10,482 bases of DNA, taken from contig DPPH01000267.1 of the NCBI GenBank assembly GCA_003539375.1, positions 1-10,482 of the forward strand. The letters run 5' to 3'. Position 1 is the stretch's first letter. Each line of letters opens with the position of its first letter. This stretch comes from Clostridiales bacterium. Lineage in GTDB: Bacteria > Bacillota > Clostridia > Tissierellales > Dethiosulfatibacteraceae. The position numbers and the translations under genes were made by a program. Shown here in pieces: positions 1-6,181 of the stretch. The notes under the pieces are model-generated. The model did no database searches and was not told the DNA's origin. It was given only the letters and a program-made list of their open reading frames with translations.

Positions 1-465
1 AAATTTTCTTATTATTTCCTTAAGTCCTATACCTTTTGTAGCAGATGTAGGTATAACCGGAACGTTAAAGTATTTTTCAAGTTTCTCAACATCTATATTA
101 ATTCCCTTATGTTCAGTTTCATCCCAAAAATTTAGAGAAATAATCATAGGTATTTTCTTTTCAAGAAGTTGAAGGGTAAGATTTAAGTTTCTTTCTAGGT
201 TTGTAGAATCAACTACATTTATTATCAGATCACCTTCATCCAGCATTTCAACTGCTACTTCTTCGGCTTTATTTGTTGGTTCCAGTGTATAGGTTCCCGG
301 AACGTCGATAATTTCTACAATTTCATCATTCCATTTCATGTGACCTTTTGTGTACTCGACAGTAGTCCCAGCATAATTAGAAGATACTACACTAGTTCCC
401 GTTAGTTTGGAAAAGACTACACTCTTTCCAACATTTGGATTTCCTAATAATAGTATCTTTTTCAT
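1..465 (-). CDS. feoB: Ferrous iron transport protein B, N-terminal GTPase part (partial, runs off the window)
   Basis: FeoB is the membrane protein for Fe(II) uptake, with an N-terminal cytosolic G domain followed by a permease domain. Only the first 155 residues are in the window; the gene continues past base 1, so the helical and membrane parts are not visible. Seen in the translation: G1 GNPNVGKS (8-15), switch region YAGTTVE (31-37), G3 DVPG (54-57), G4 NFWD (112-115) and G5 SA (141-142). FeoB proteins usually have an N-x-x-D in G4 rather than the N-K-x-D of Ras-like GTPases, so NFWD fits. The start is an ATG sharing ATGA with the feoA stop codon, with a GAGG-type ribosome binding site in the last feoA codons, which implies translational coupling. 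Family assignment is secure; iron specificity follows from the family and the adjacent feoA. Confidence 0.96.
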   Translation of the reverse strand, partial: MKKILLLGNPNVGKSVVFSKLTGTSVVSSNYAGTTVEYTKGHMKWNDEIVEIIDVPGTYTLEPTNKAEEVAVEMLDEGDLIINVVDSTNLERNLNLTLQLLEKKIPMIISLNFWDETEHKGINIDVEKLEKYFNVPVIPTSATKGIGLKEIIRKF

Positions 466-698
466 TTCCTAACCTCAACAATTATTCTTTCAGCCATTTT
501 TCTACCTATTGCTACCTTTGTATTTCCTGCTAAAACAGTTATAGGTCCACCTATAAAGGAGCTGTTTACTACTGTTATCTCGTTGCCTATTCTTATACCT
601 AAATTTTCTAACTTAGTTTGCATGTTAGGGCCTCCCTCAAAAGATAAAACCCTACATTTACTATTTGAATTTACTTTTGTTAATTTAACTTTTGTCAT
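462..698 (-). CDS. feoA: Ferrous iron transport protein A (FeoA, SH3-like)
   Basis: This 78-residue protein is the usual length for FeoA, a small cytosolic SH3-fold protein that partners FeoB in Fe(II) uptake. Visible family features are the LENLGIRIGNEITVV segment (31-45), the GGPITV turn (50-55) and the closing basic stretch VAIGRKMAERIIVE (62-75), which matches the typical G-x-x-x-A-x-x-I-x-V ending of FeoA domains. The start ATG at 696-698 has an AGAGAGG ribosome binding site a few bases upstream. The stop overlaps the feoB start by 4 bases, so the two form an operon. A promoter with a Fur-like box lies directly upstream, suggesting iron-repressed expression. There is a single FeoA domain and no sign of FeoC. 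Confidence 0.93.
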   Translation of the reverse strand: MTKVKLTKVNSNSKCRVLSFEGGPNMQTKLENLGIRIGNEITVVNSSFIGGPITVLAGNTKVAIGRKMAERIIVEVRK

Positions 699-732
699 AT
701 CTGTTCCTCTCTAAAGGTAATATACCATCAAA

Positions 733-747
733 TGATATTTGTTTTCA
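733..747. promoter_or_regulatory. Candidate Fur box over the feoAB transcription start
   Basis: The sequence TGATATTTGTTTTCA matches 11 of 14 informative positions of the 7-1-7 Fur consensus TGATAAT-N-ATTATCA. It keeps the outer TGA/TCA bases that distinguish Fur boxes from PerR (TTA/TAA) and Zur boxes. A slightly longer imperfect dyad (AAATGA ... TCATTT, 730-750) shares the same centre. It lies just downstream of the -10 hexamer of the feoA promoter and covers the predicted start site, a position where a bound repressor would block transcription. Binding by Fur is inferred. Confidence 0.6.
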
Positions 748-753
748 TTTACA

Positions 754-782
754 AGTATATTAAATTAGATAGTTAATGTCAA
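754..782 (-). promoter_or_regulatory. Sigma-A type promoter of feoAB
   Basis: On the minus strand there is a perfect -35 TTGACA (777-782), a 17-base spacer, and -10 TATACT (754-759, five of six to consensus). The predicted start is near 747, giving a leader of about 49 bases to the feoA ATG. This is the best promoter in the window. It lies between the fetB stop codon and feoA, so feoAB need not depend on fetAB transcription, although no terminator is visible after fetB. Confidence 0.8.
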
Positions 783-819
783 TATATCCATGGTAAAGAT
801 AATGAATGTTAATATAAAT

Positions 820-1605
820 TTAATCATTTAAAGTAAGCTGGTCTTGATCATTAAAAAAAGTTCTATATCCTAACTGTACAAATAATATAACCGTAAGAGA
901 TACACTTCCTAGTATTCCCATCATTATAGCTATCTGATATTCAATAGCTGTAACTGGAGAAGTTCCGGATAGAATTTGACCGGTCATCATCCCGGGTAAA
1001 AATACTATACCCATTCCTACCATTGAATTTATAGTTGGTAGTATAGCTGCATCAAAGGCATTATCAACTATTTCTTTAGCAGCCATCTTTGGAGTTGCAC
1101 CAAGCATAAGTGATGACTCTACCATATGTTTTTTACTATTCATACCGTCTACCAACCTATCAACCCCTAGAGAAATTCCCGTCATGGAGTTCCCTATAAG
1201 CATTCCAGCTATAGGAATGAAATATCTTGGGTTGTACCAAGGAGAAATTTGTATAACTACAAAGAGGAAAAAAATCAAACTTACTAAAGTGCCAGCTGCC
1301 ATGGATCCTGCTATTATTGTCTTCATTTTTTTTGAAAGTTCATCTTTAGTTCTTTTAAAAATATTGTGTATAGCAAAAACTTCCATTATCAAAATTACCA
1401 GTACAGTTATCCACGGATTCATGTTTTCAAATATATAAACTAATACATAACCTGTAAATATTAGCTGCAAAGTCATTCTTATTGTAGATATTATAATCTC
1501 TTTTTCTCTCGATATTCCTCTAACTTTAACTATTACAAGAACTATTAATGAGAAAATATATGCCGCTGCAACCTGTAAAATTCCTAATTCTATTATGCTA
1601 TTCAT
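820..1605 (-). CDS. fetB: FetB-type ABC permease (UPF0014, putative iron exporter subunit)
   Basis: A 261-residue hydrophobic protein of the UPF0014/YbbM family, whose E. coli member FetB works with the ATPase FetA in iron export and resistance to peroxide stress. Family signatures are visible: the conserved segment starting PWYNPRYFIPIAGM (122-135) and continuing to GNSMTG (138-143), the LGAT motif (168-171) in a cytosolic loop that probably contacts the ATPase, and LPGMMTGQILSG (203-214). About six or seven membrane segments can be drawn. The ATG overlaps the end of fetA by 8 bases and is preceded by GGGAGGAG, so translation is probably coupled to fetA. No terminator is seen after the stop. 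The metal exported is inferred from the family; some UPF0014 members may have other substrates. Confidence 0.88.
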   Translation of the reverse strand: MNSIIELGILQVAAAYIFSLIVLVIVKVRGISREKEIIISTIRMTLQLIFTGYVLVYIFENMNPWITVLVILIMEVFAIHNIFKRTKDELSKKMKTIIAGSMAAGTLVSLIFFLFVVIQISPWYNPRYFIPIAGMLIGNSMTGISLGVDRLVDGMNSKKHMVESSLMLGATPKMAAKEIVDNAFDAAILPTINSMVGMGIVFLPGMMTGQILSGTSPVTAIEYQIAIMMGILGSVSLTVILFVQLGYRTFFNDQDQLTLND

Positions 1606-2248
1606 GGTCTACTCCTCCCGATGATACAATTTTACCTTTCTTTACTTCTACTATATTATCAGCAAATTCTTCCGCTATTCTTTTTGTATGAGTTACCATT
1701 ATTAAAGTTTTGTTGTTTTTTCTTACGTGGTCTACCATTTTTTCTATTACAAGATACTCCGTTTCTTCATCTAATGCCGAAGAGGGTTCATCCAAAAGAT
1801 AAACATTTGGATCTAAAAGTATAATCCTACCTAAAGCAAGTCTCTGCTGTTCTCCCCCCGACATCTTCTCTGCATTATCCTGTAAATTTTTATTTAAACT
1901 TACTTCTTTTAATATTTTCATCAATGAATCCTCTTGAGTAACTTCATCTTTTTCGCTAAATTTTAATCCAATAAGAAGATTATCTTTCACACTTCCTTCG
2001 TATATGGCTGGTGATTGTGGGAGCATTACTACTTCTCTTCTTAGTTTAACTGAATCAAAATCTCTCAAATTCTTATCCATGTATTTAATCTTACCTTTAT
2101 CGGGACTTATAAGTTTATTAAAAAGCTTAAGTAGGGTGGTTTTTCCACTGCCGCTTTCTCCAACAATACAGGTAATTTTATTTTTTTCTATGTGAAGATC
2201 TTTTATATCTAAAATATCCTTATATTTTACATTTTTAAAGTTAAACAT
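1598..2248 (-). CDS. fetA: FetA-type ABC transporter ATP-binding protein
   Basis: This 216-residue ABC ATPase has a complete nucleotide-binding set: Walker A GESGSGKT (30-37), Q-loop glutamine in MLPQSP (75-80), signature MSGGE (129-133, a common variant of LSGGQ), Walker B VYLLDEP (149-155) and switch histidine H187 in VTHTKR. Its short length and partner identify it as the FetA/YbbL subunit that powers the FetB permease. The ATG has a strong AAGGAGG site at 2254-2260. The gene is first of two in the operon and diverges from the membrane protein gene at 2421; the 172-base intergenic region holds its candidate promoter and a PerR-like box. Assignment of iron export rests on the FetB partner; the ATPase alone would not show it. 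Confidence 0.88.
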   Translation of the reverse strand: MFNFKNVKYKDILDIKDLHIEKNKITCIVGESGSGKTTLLKLFNKLISPDKGKIKYMDKNLRDFDSVKLRREVVMLPQSPAIYEGSVKDNLLIGLKFSEKDEVTQEDSLMKILKEVSLNKNLQDNAEKMSGGEQQRLALGRIILLDPNVYLLDEPSSALDEETEYLVIEKMVDHVRKNNKTLIMVTHTKRIAEEFADNIVEVKKGKIVSSGGVDHE

Positions 2249-2291
2249 AAATTCCTCCTTAATTGGTTTCTTTACTACTAATACCCAGTTT

Positions 2292-2306
2292 TTAAAATAA
2301 TTATAA
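2292..2306. promoter_or_regulatory. PerR-like box overlapping the fetAB -10 element
   Basis: TTAAAATAATTATAA matches 13 of 14 informative positions of the PerR box TTATAAT-N-ATTATAA and only 11 of 14 of the Fur box. On the minus strand it contains TATAAT (2300-2305), a plausible -10 for fetA with a predicted start near 2293 and a leader of about 45 bases. The matching -35 (TGTAAA at 2323-2328, 17-base spacer) is poor, three of six. Peroxide-linked control would suit FetAB, which protects E. coli from peroxide. The surrounding DNA is very AT-rich, so a chance match is possible. Confidence 0.45.
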
Positions 2307-2420
2307 GTATTTAACTCTTTTATTTACATAGATTTAACAGTATCTTTTATTATATTTATAAGAGTATAATTCTTCAATTAAAAGGTATATATAAATATAA
2401 AGAAAAAAGGGGTGTAAATA

Positions 2421-2768
2421 ATGAAAATAGGAAAAATAATATCCTGGTTGTGCTTAGGAGCTATGACAGCAGGACTTTTAAATGGATTTATAAATGGTGA
2501 TTTTTTTGTAGATGGTGGTAAATTATTATCTAACCCATGGGGTGTTATGTCTTTGATTGATCTTTACGTAGGTTTTACTATTTTTTCCATGTGGATATTT
2601 TTCAGGGAGAGAAGTAGGACGGGAGCTGTAATTTGGACTATTTTAATGATGATCTTAGGGTTTTTCACAGCTTCACTATACCTACTTATACTTTTCTACA
2701 AAAGCAAGGGAGATTGGGTTGAATTTTTCTTTGGTGCAAGAAAAAATATACTACTTGATAAAGGTTAG
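2421..2768 (+). CDS. Small integral membrane protein, DUF1475-like
   Basis: This 115-residue protein of unknown function is the only plus-strand gene I accept. Three membrane segments are evident, near residues 5-24, 42-61 and 68-92. Between the first two is a short exterior-like loop with NPWG (38-41), followed by IDLYVGF (46-52), MWIFFRERS (57-65) and FFFGARK (102-108). This pattern resembles the DUF1475 family, to which I assign it from memory of the motif pattern. The ATG has AAGGGGTG (2407-2414) 6 bases upstream. A TATAAT at 2365-2370 could be its -10, but no good -35 is present. It diverges from fetA and converges on the DUF3159-like gene, overlapping it by 4 bases at the stop codons. 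No function is proposed. Confidence 0.8.
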   Translation: MKIGKIISWLCLGAMTAGLLNGFINGDFFVDGGKLLSNPWGVMSLIDLYVGFTIFSMWIFFRERSRTGAVIWTILMMILGFFTASLYLLILFYKSKGDWVEFFFGARKNILLDKG

Positions 2769-3433
2769 AATCCTTTTTTCTGACCTTCCCAAGGAGGTTC
2801 TTTCCCCTCTATATATTCATCTACACCGGGACCTTTTAAATTTTTCAATCTCCAGGTGCCGTATATATAACTTGAAATAAGGATAATTAGTGTAACAGGC
2901 CAACCTAAAAGGGTATTTGCCCATACAAGCTGATCCGGGTTGGCTTTTAATATTAAGTTTATTTGTACAGCCATTCTCATCAAAAAAAACAGTGCCCAAA
3001 ATATAGTAACTTCTTTATATGCAGGTTTTACGTCCTTTCTCCAAAACCAATCTAAAGGCCAACCTCTACTTAAATGACTTGCATAAGCAGCCATGGGCTT
3101 TCCGATTACTAGGCTAATTACTGTTAATAAAAAAAACATTCCGCTTCCAACTGCTCCACCTATAAAATAGTTGGAGGCATTTTTTGTTATTAAAGCCAGT
3201 CCAGCAGCTAAACTTACTATTATAAACCCACTTAGGGCATATTTCCAGGACTCCTTATTCAATATTCTTTTTATTCCTAAAGCTAGAGATAGTATTAAAG
3301 CTGAAACAACTGCTGCTGTAATACCAAAGATATTATTAATAATTAAAAATACTAAAGGAGGCAGTAAAGCATCTATAGTACTTCCTGATAATACAGTTTT
3401 TAGTTCGTCTATTATTTCTCTTAGTTTATTCAT
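2765..3433 (-). CDS. DUF3159-like multi-pass membrane protein
   Basis: A 222-residue membrane protein with about six hydrophobic segments (near 22-37, 38-54, 65-83, 92-110, 141-160 and 172-192). Features that suggest DUF3159 are the early LLPPLVFLIIN stretch (23-33), the PMAAYASHLSRGWPLDW segment (113-129), and EVTIFWALFFLMRMAVQ (141-157), which resembles the conserved VT-x-x-WA-x-x-F-x-x-R-x-x-VQ of that family. DUF3159 is best known from actinobacteria and has no established function. The start ATG has GGGAG upstream (GGGAGATAACT then ATG). The C-terminal tail after residue 193 is polar and probably cytosolic. No clear promoter is seen in the 76 bases between its start and the recR terminator. 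An alternative would be a distant relative of intracellular septation protein A. Confidence 0.75.
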   Translation of the reverse strand: MNKLREIIDELKTVLSGSTIDALLPPLVFLIINNIFGITAAVVSALILSLALGIKRILNKESWKYALSGFIIVSLAAGLALITKNASNYFIGGAVGSGMFFLLTVISLVIGKPMAAYASHLSRGWPLDWFWRKDVKPAYKEVTIFWALFFLMRMAVQINLILKANPDQLVWANTLLGWPVTLIILISSYIYGTWRLKNLKGPGVDEYIEGKEPPWEGQKKGF

Positions 3434-3509
3434 AGTTATCTCCCAATTTATTTATATAATACATTTACCCTAAAGTAGTTATTTTAAGCACATCTCTTTT
3501 ATGAAAACA

Positions 3510-3538
3510 AAAAAGTTCGGCTATTAACCGAACTTTTT
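3510..3538 (-). terminator. Intrinsic terminator after recR
   Basis: A perfect 11-base inverted repeat, AAAAAGTTCGG / CCGAACTTTTT, with a 7-base loop begins two bases past the recR stop. On the minus strand the stem is followed by a T-rich run (TTTTTTGTTTT counting the stem's last Ts). It ends the dnaX-ebfC-recR transcript and isolates the DUF3159-like gene. The sequence is symmetric enough to act on plus-strand transcripts too, but no plus-strand gene leads into it. Confidence 0.92.
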
Positions 3539-3539
3539 A

Positions 3540-4139
3540 TTATTTGATTTCTGTTCTTCCTTCAAAGGATTTAGCCAGAGTCACTTCATCTGTGTACTCT
3601 ATATCTCCTCCAATAGGTATTCCGTGAGCTATTCTTGTGACTTTTATCCCCATTGGTTTGATAAGTTTTGCTATATACATAGCTGTTGCTTCTCCTTCAA
3701 TAGTAGGATTTGTTGCTAATATTACTTCTTCTACACTGTCGTCTAATCTCTTAATTAAAGATTTTATGTTTATATCTTCCGGGCCTATACCATCCATTGG
3801 TGATATGTTTCCATTTAATACATGGTATTTGCCTGTATATTCCTTCATTCTTTCCATAGCTGCAACATCTCTTGCATCTTCTAATACGCAAATAGTCCTC
3901 TTGGTTCTTTCTTCATCTGAGCATATTTCGCAGGGATCCTCATCAGTAAGATTTCCACATATTGAACAAAATTTGGTGTGTTTTTTAGCATTGACAATTG
4001 CTCTTGCCAGTTCCATAACCTGGTCATTTTTCATGTCGAGAACGTAAAAAGCTAGTCTTTGCGCTGTTTTTTTTCCTATGCCAGGAAGTTTAGAAAATTC
4101 TTCTATAAGTCTCAGTATAGGTGCTGCATATTTGTCCAT
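3540..4139 (-). CDS. recR: Recombination mediator RecR
   Basis: RecR acts with RecO and RecF to load RecA on gapped, SSB-coated DNA. The 199-residue length is typical. Domains in order: helix-hairpin-helix LPGIGKKTAQRLA (18-30); a four-cysteine zinc finger with C58, C61, C70 and C73; a Toprim domain with VLEDARD (85-91) and NPTIEGEATAMYIA (144-157); and the C-terminal Walker-A-like segment GIPIGGDIEYTDEVTL (173-188). All expected residues are present. The ATG is preceded by AAGGAGC and starts 12 bases after the ebfC stop. It is the last gene of the dnaX-ebfC-recR operon and is followed at once by a strong terminator; bofA, which follows recR in some sporeformers, is not next to it here. Confidence 0.98.
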   Translation of the reverse strand: MDKYAAPILRLIEEFSKLPGIGKKTAQRLAFYVLDMKNDQVMELARAIVNAKKHTKFCSICGNLTDEDPCEICSDEERTKRTICVLEDARDVAAMERMKEYTGKYHVLNGNISPMDGIGPEDINIKSLIKRLDDSVEEVILATNPTIEGEATAMYIAKLIKPMGIKVTRIAHGIPIGGDIEYTDEVTLAKSFEGRTEIK

Positions 4140-4151
4140 CTAATCAGCTCC

Positions 4152-4487
4152 TTACATACCAGGTATGTTCATTCCTCCGGTAACTTTTGCCATTCCTTCT
4201 TCCATCATCTTTTCAGCTTTGGCAATAGCTTCATTTACAGCAGCTATAATAAGATCTTGAGTCATTTCTACGTCATCAGGATCCATAGCTTCTGGATCTA
4301 TATTTAAACTTACAAGTTCTTTTTTCCCATTTACTACAGCTTTTACAACTCCGCCGCCAGCAGTTGCTTCAACTTCTTTAGCTTCTAATTCCTGCTGAAC
4401 TTTTGCCATTTCTTTCTGCATCTTCTGTACTTTTTTCATCATTCCACTCATGTTACCCATGCCACCCGGCATTTTTCTTTTTCCCAT
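4152..4487 (-). CDS. ebfC: YbaB/EbfC family nucleoid-associated protein
   Basis: A 111-residue protein of the YbaB/EbfC family: small dimeric DNA-binding proteins whose gene lies between dnaX and recR in most bacteria. The family layout is clear: a methionine-rich, glycine-containing N-terminus, a helix KKVQKMQKEMAKVQQELE (18-35), the strand region VEATAGGGVVKAVVNGKKEL (39-58), and a second helix from about residue 74 (EMTQDLIIAAVNEAIAKAEKM) to the methionine-rich tail. The chosen ATG has CCTCCT on the plus strand (GGAGG in the message, 4495-4500) at normal spacing and lies 15 bases after the dnaX stop. It may act in nucleoid structure or repair together with RecR; its exact role is not settled in the family. 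Confidence 0.96.
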   Translation of the reverse strand: MGKRKMPGGMGNMSGMMKKVQKMQKEMAKVQQELEAKEVEATAGGGVVKAVVNGKKELVSLNIDPEAMDPDDVEMTQDLIIAAVNEAIAKAEKMMEEGMAKVTGGMNIPGM

Positions 4488-4502
4488 TTTTATTCCTCCT
4501 GT

Positions 4503-6098
4503 TTAATCATTAATTTTTTCTACTTTTTGTCCGAAAAATTCTTCGGCTTCTTTTATTATATCAATGGAATCTTCCTCATTTTCTACTTTTTTTTTACCAT
4601 CATTAAAAGAAAATTCCACGTTGTAATCTGTATTCAATTTTTTATTTACAAAAGCTGTAAAAAAGTCTAGATTTTCTTTTTTTGTTGCCTGATCGTAGTG
4701 AAATTTGTAGTTTGGTTGGAAAACAAATTTTAATGTATCTCCTTTTAGCTCATAGGGTTCTGCTTCTTTTATAACTGCATGAAAACTTACTCTTAGTTTT
4801 TTTATTTCATTTAATATAGCATCCCAGCTTTCAACTACAAGTTGAAAATCTCCAGAACTATTAGTAGTTTTCATTTCTGGTTTTTTATCAGGTGTTTCTG
4901 ATTTTTCTGAAGGTTTTTTTTCTTCATTGACCTTTTCACTGGTTTTCTTTTCAGGTTTTACTACTGTTTGAGTTTCCTGTTGTTGATCCTGCTGTTGGTA
5001 TACTTGTGCAGGTTTTTCTCTGATCATTTTAATTAAACGAGTTTCTAAAAGTACCCTTTCGTTTAATGCTTTCTTACATAGAGCTAAAGTTTCAGAAAGT
5101 TCCTCGATATATTTAATTATGGTATCTTCGTCTATCTTTAGTCCTTGATTTTTTATATCTTCTGAAATATCTTCTCCTACAGAGATGTATTTATATCCTT
5201 CTGAAGATGTTTTTAATATAAGCATATTTCTAAAGTGTTTAATTAAATCATCTAAAAATTGAGTGATTTCTTTTCCTTCACCCAGTATATCATCCAAATG
5301 AAACATCATATTTGATATATCTTTGCTTATTATGTTTTCTGTGAAATCTATTATTACACTGTAATTAACAGTACCTAGTAAATCCAATACGGATTCGTAG
5401 GTAATTTTTTCATCTTCTAGATTTAAGCACCTATCAAGGATACTTAAGGCATCTCTCATGGCTCCTTCAGCGCTATTTGCTATTAATCTGAGAGCTTTCT
5501 CTTCAGCTTCAACACCTATTTCGCTACATATATACTCCATGTTTTTAATCATGTTATTTACAGAAAGCCTTTTAAAGTCAAACCTCTGGCATCTAGAAAG
5601 TATGGTAGCAGGTATTTTTTCCGGCTCTGTAGTTGCTAATATAAAAAGCAGATGTTCCGGTGGTTCTTCTAAAGTTTTTAAAAGGGCATTAAAAGCTCCC
5701 TTAGAAAGCATATGAACCTCATCTATTATATAGACTTTGTATTTGCTTTTTGAGGGTAAGAACTTAACCTTTTCTCTCAAATCCCTTATATCTTCTACAG
5801 AGTTGTTTGAAGCCGCATCCATTTCCACTACATCCATGTTGGTTTCTTTTAGAGTACTTACACAGATTTCACATTTGTTGCAGGGATTGCCATCCTGTGG
5901 ATCTAAACAGTTTACCGCTCTTGAAAATATTTTCGCAGTAGATGTTTTCCCAGTACCTCTTATACCGTTAAACAAATAGGCATGAGCTACTGAGTCCTTC
6001 ATTATCTGTCTTTTTATGGTTTCTGTTATATGTTTTTGACCTAAAACAGATTCAAAATCCATAGGTCTAAATTTTCTATAAATTGCCTGATGCGACAT
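4503..6098 (-). CDS. dnaX: DNA polymerase III subunit gamma/tau (clamp loader)
   Basis: DnaX is the ATPase of the clamp loader that places the beta clamp on DNA and, in its tau form, links polymerases at the fork. Visible in 531 residues: Walker A GIRGTGKT (45-52), four zinc-binding cysteines C64, C73, C76 and C79, Walker B IIDEVHM (124-130), SRC with the trans-acting arginine (168-170), and the sensor-2 segment GAMRD (212-216). The lid and collar domains run to about 360. A glutamine- and lysine-rich linker (about 362-416) joins them to a tau-specific C-terminal domain, ending in the EAEEFFG motif (517-523) near the tail. The coding strand has A8 at codons 393-395 and A9 at codons 502-504, both described separately as possible slippage sites. 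The ATG follows AAGGGTGGTGG; a promoter lies just upstream. Confidence 0.98.
   Translation of the reverse strand: MSHQAIYRKFRPMDFESVLGQKHITETIKRQIMKDSVAHAYLFNGIRGTGKTSTAKIFSRAVNCLDPQDGNPCNKCEICVSTLKETNMDVVEMDAASNNSVEDIRDLREKVKFLPSKSKYKVYIIDEVHMLSKGAFNALLKTLEEPPEHLLFILATTEPEKIPATILSRCQRFDFKRLSVNNMIKNMEYICSEIGVEAEEKALRLIANSAEGAMRDALSILDRCLNLEDEKITYESVLDLLGTVNYSVIIDFTENIISKDISNMMFHLDDILGEGKEITQFLDDLIKHFRNMLILKTSSEGYKYISVGEDISEDIKNQGLKIDEDTIIKYIEELSETLALCKKALNERVLLETRLIKMIREKPAQVYQQQDQQQETQTVVKPEKKTSEKVNEEKKPSEKSETPDKKPEMKTTNSSGDFQLVVESWDAILNEIKKLRVSFHAVIKEAEPYELKGDTLKFVFQPNYKFHYDQATKKENLDFFTAFVNKKLNTDYNVEFSFNDGKKKVENEEDSIDIIKEAEEFFGQKVEKIND
4587..4595 (-). other. A9 run near the 3' end of dnaX, possible slippage site
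   Basis: Nine consecutive As in the coding strand encode K502-K504. Loss of one A gives AAA AAA AAG TAG, ending the protein right after K504; gain of one A gives K-K-K-S-R-K and then TGA. Either way the last 27 residues, including the conserved C-terminal EAEEFFG motif, are lost. A9 is the length at which transcriptional slippage occurs in Thermus dnaX, but here it is far closer to the 3' end. Function is unproven. Confidence 0.4.
4914..4921 (-). other. A8 slippery run in the dnaX linker, candidate gamma-producing frameshift site
   Basis: Eight As span the end of codon E393 and codons K394-K395, giving the heptamer A AAA AAA in the zero frame. A -1 ribosomal shift or one extra A in the message reads T-F-R-K-I-R-N-T and stops, for a 403-residue product; loss of one A gives a 408-residue product. 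Both keep the whole ATPase and collar region and drop the tau C-terminal domain. An AAAAGG element that resembles a Shine-Dalgarno sequence lies about 10 bases upstream, as in the E. coli dnaX frameshift signal. A weak 5-bp hairpin (ATCAG/CTGAT) follows. Confidence 0.5.
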
Positions 6099-6127
6099 CT
6101 GACCACCACCCTTGCATTATCTATATA

Positions 6128-6155
6128 ATTATATCAGAAATTCTCTTATTATCAA
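6128..6155 (-). promoter_or_regulatory. dnaX: Promoter of the dnaX-ebfC-recR operon
   Basis: On the minus strand -35 TTGATA (6150-6155, five of six to consensus) and a perfect -10 TATAAT (6128-6133) are separated by 16 bases. The predicted start, near 6121, gives a short leader of about 23 bases with the AAGGGTGGTGG ribosome binding site. It falls in the 83-base gap after the solute-binding protein gene, where no terminator is visible, so some read-through from the upstream operon is possible. Confidence 0.72.
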
Positions 6156-6181
6156 ATAAACATATTTTAATATAGGCTATC

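Noticed and set aside
796..815. Second Fur-like stretch (AGATAATGAATGTTAAT region) upstream of the feoA promoter
   Set aside because: Only the left half matches well; the right half matches about four of seven positions, as expected by chance in this AT-rich DNA.
1184..1438. Plus-strand open frame opposite fetB
   Set aside because: It lies wholly within the coding region of fetB, has no family resemblance and no initiation signal.
2334..2370. Plus-strand promoter for the DUF1475-like gene using TATAAT at 2365
   Set aside because: The -10 is perfect but no -35 lies at 16-18 bases, and TTAACA at 2334 is too far (25-base spacer); left as a mention in the gene entry.
2760..2779. Small hairpin AAAGG/CCTTT followed by Ts at the end of the plus-strand membrane protein gene
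   Set aside because: The stem is only 5 bp with two G-C pairs and much of the T run is used in the stem; too weak to call a terminator with confidence.
2817..2999. A 60-codon minus-strand frame inside the DUF3159-like gene
   Set aside because: It is an alternative frame of a gene with clear family motifs in the main frame; no ribosome binding site.
3637..4047. A 136-codon plus-strand open frame inside recR
   Set aside because: It is antisense to a fully conserved recR, has no ribosome binding site, and its hydrophobic composition is what the reverse strand of an AT-rich gene gives by chance.
6099..6181. Possible small SRP RNA or tRNA upstream of dnaX, as found in some Firmicutes
   Set aside because: The gap is only 83 bases, AT-rich, with no SRP Alu/GNAR-type features and no tRNA cloverleaf; it is accounted for by the dnaX promoter.
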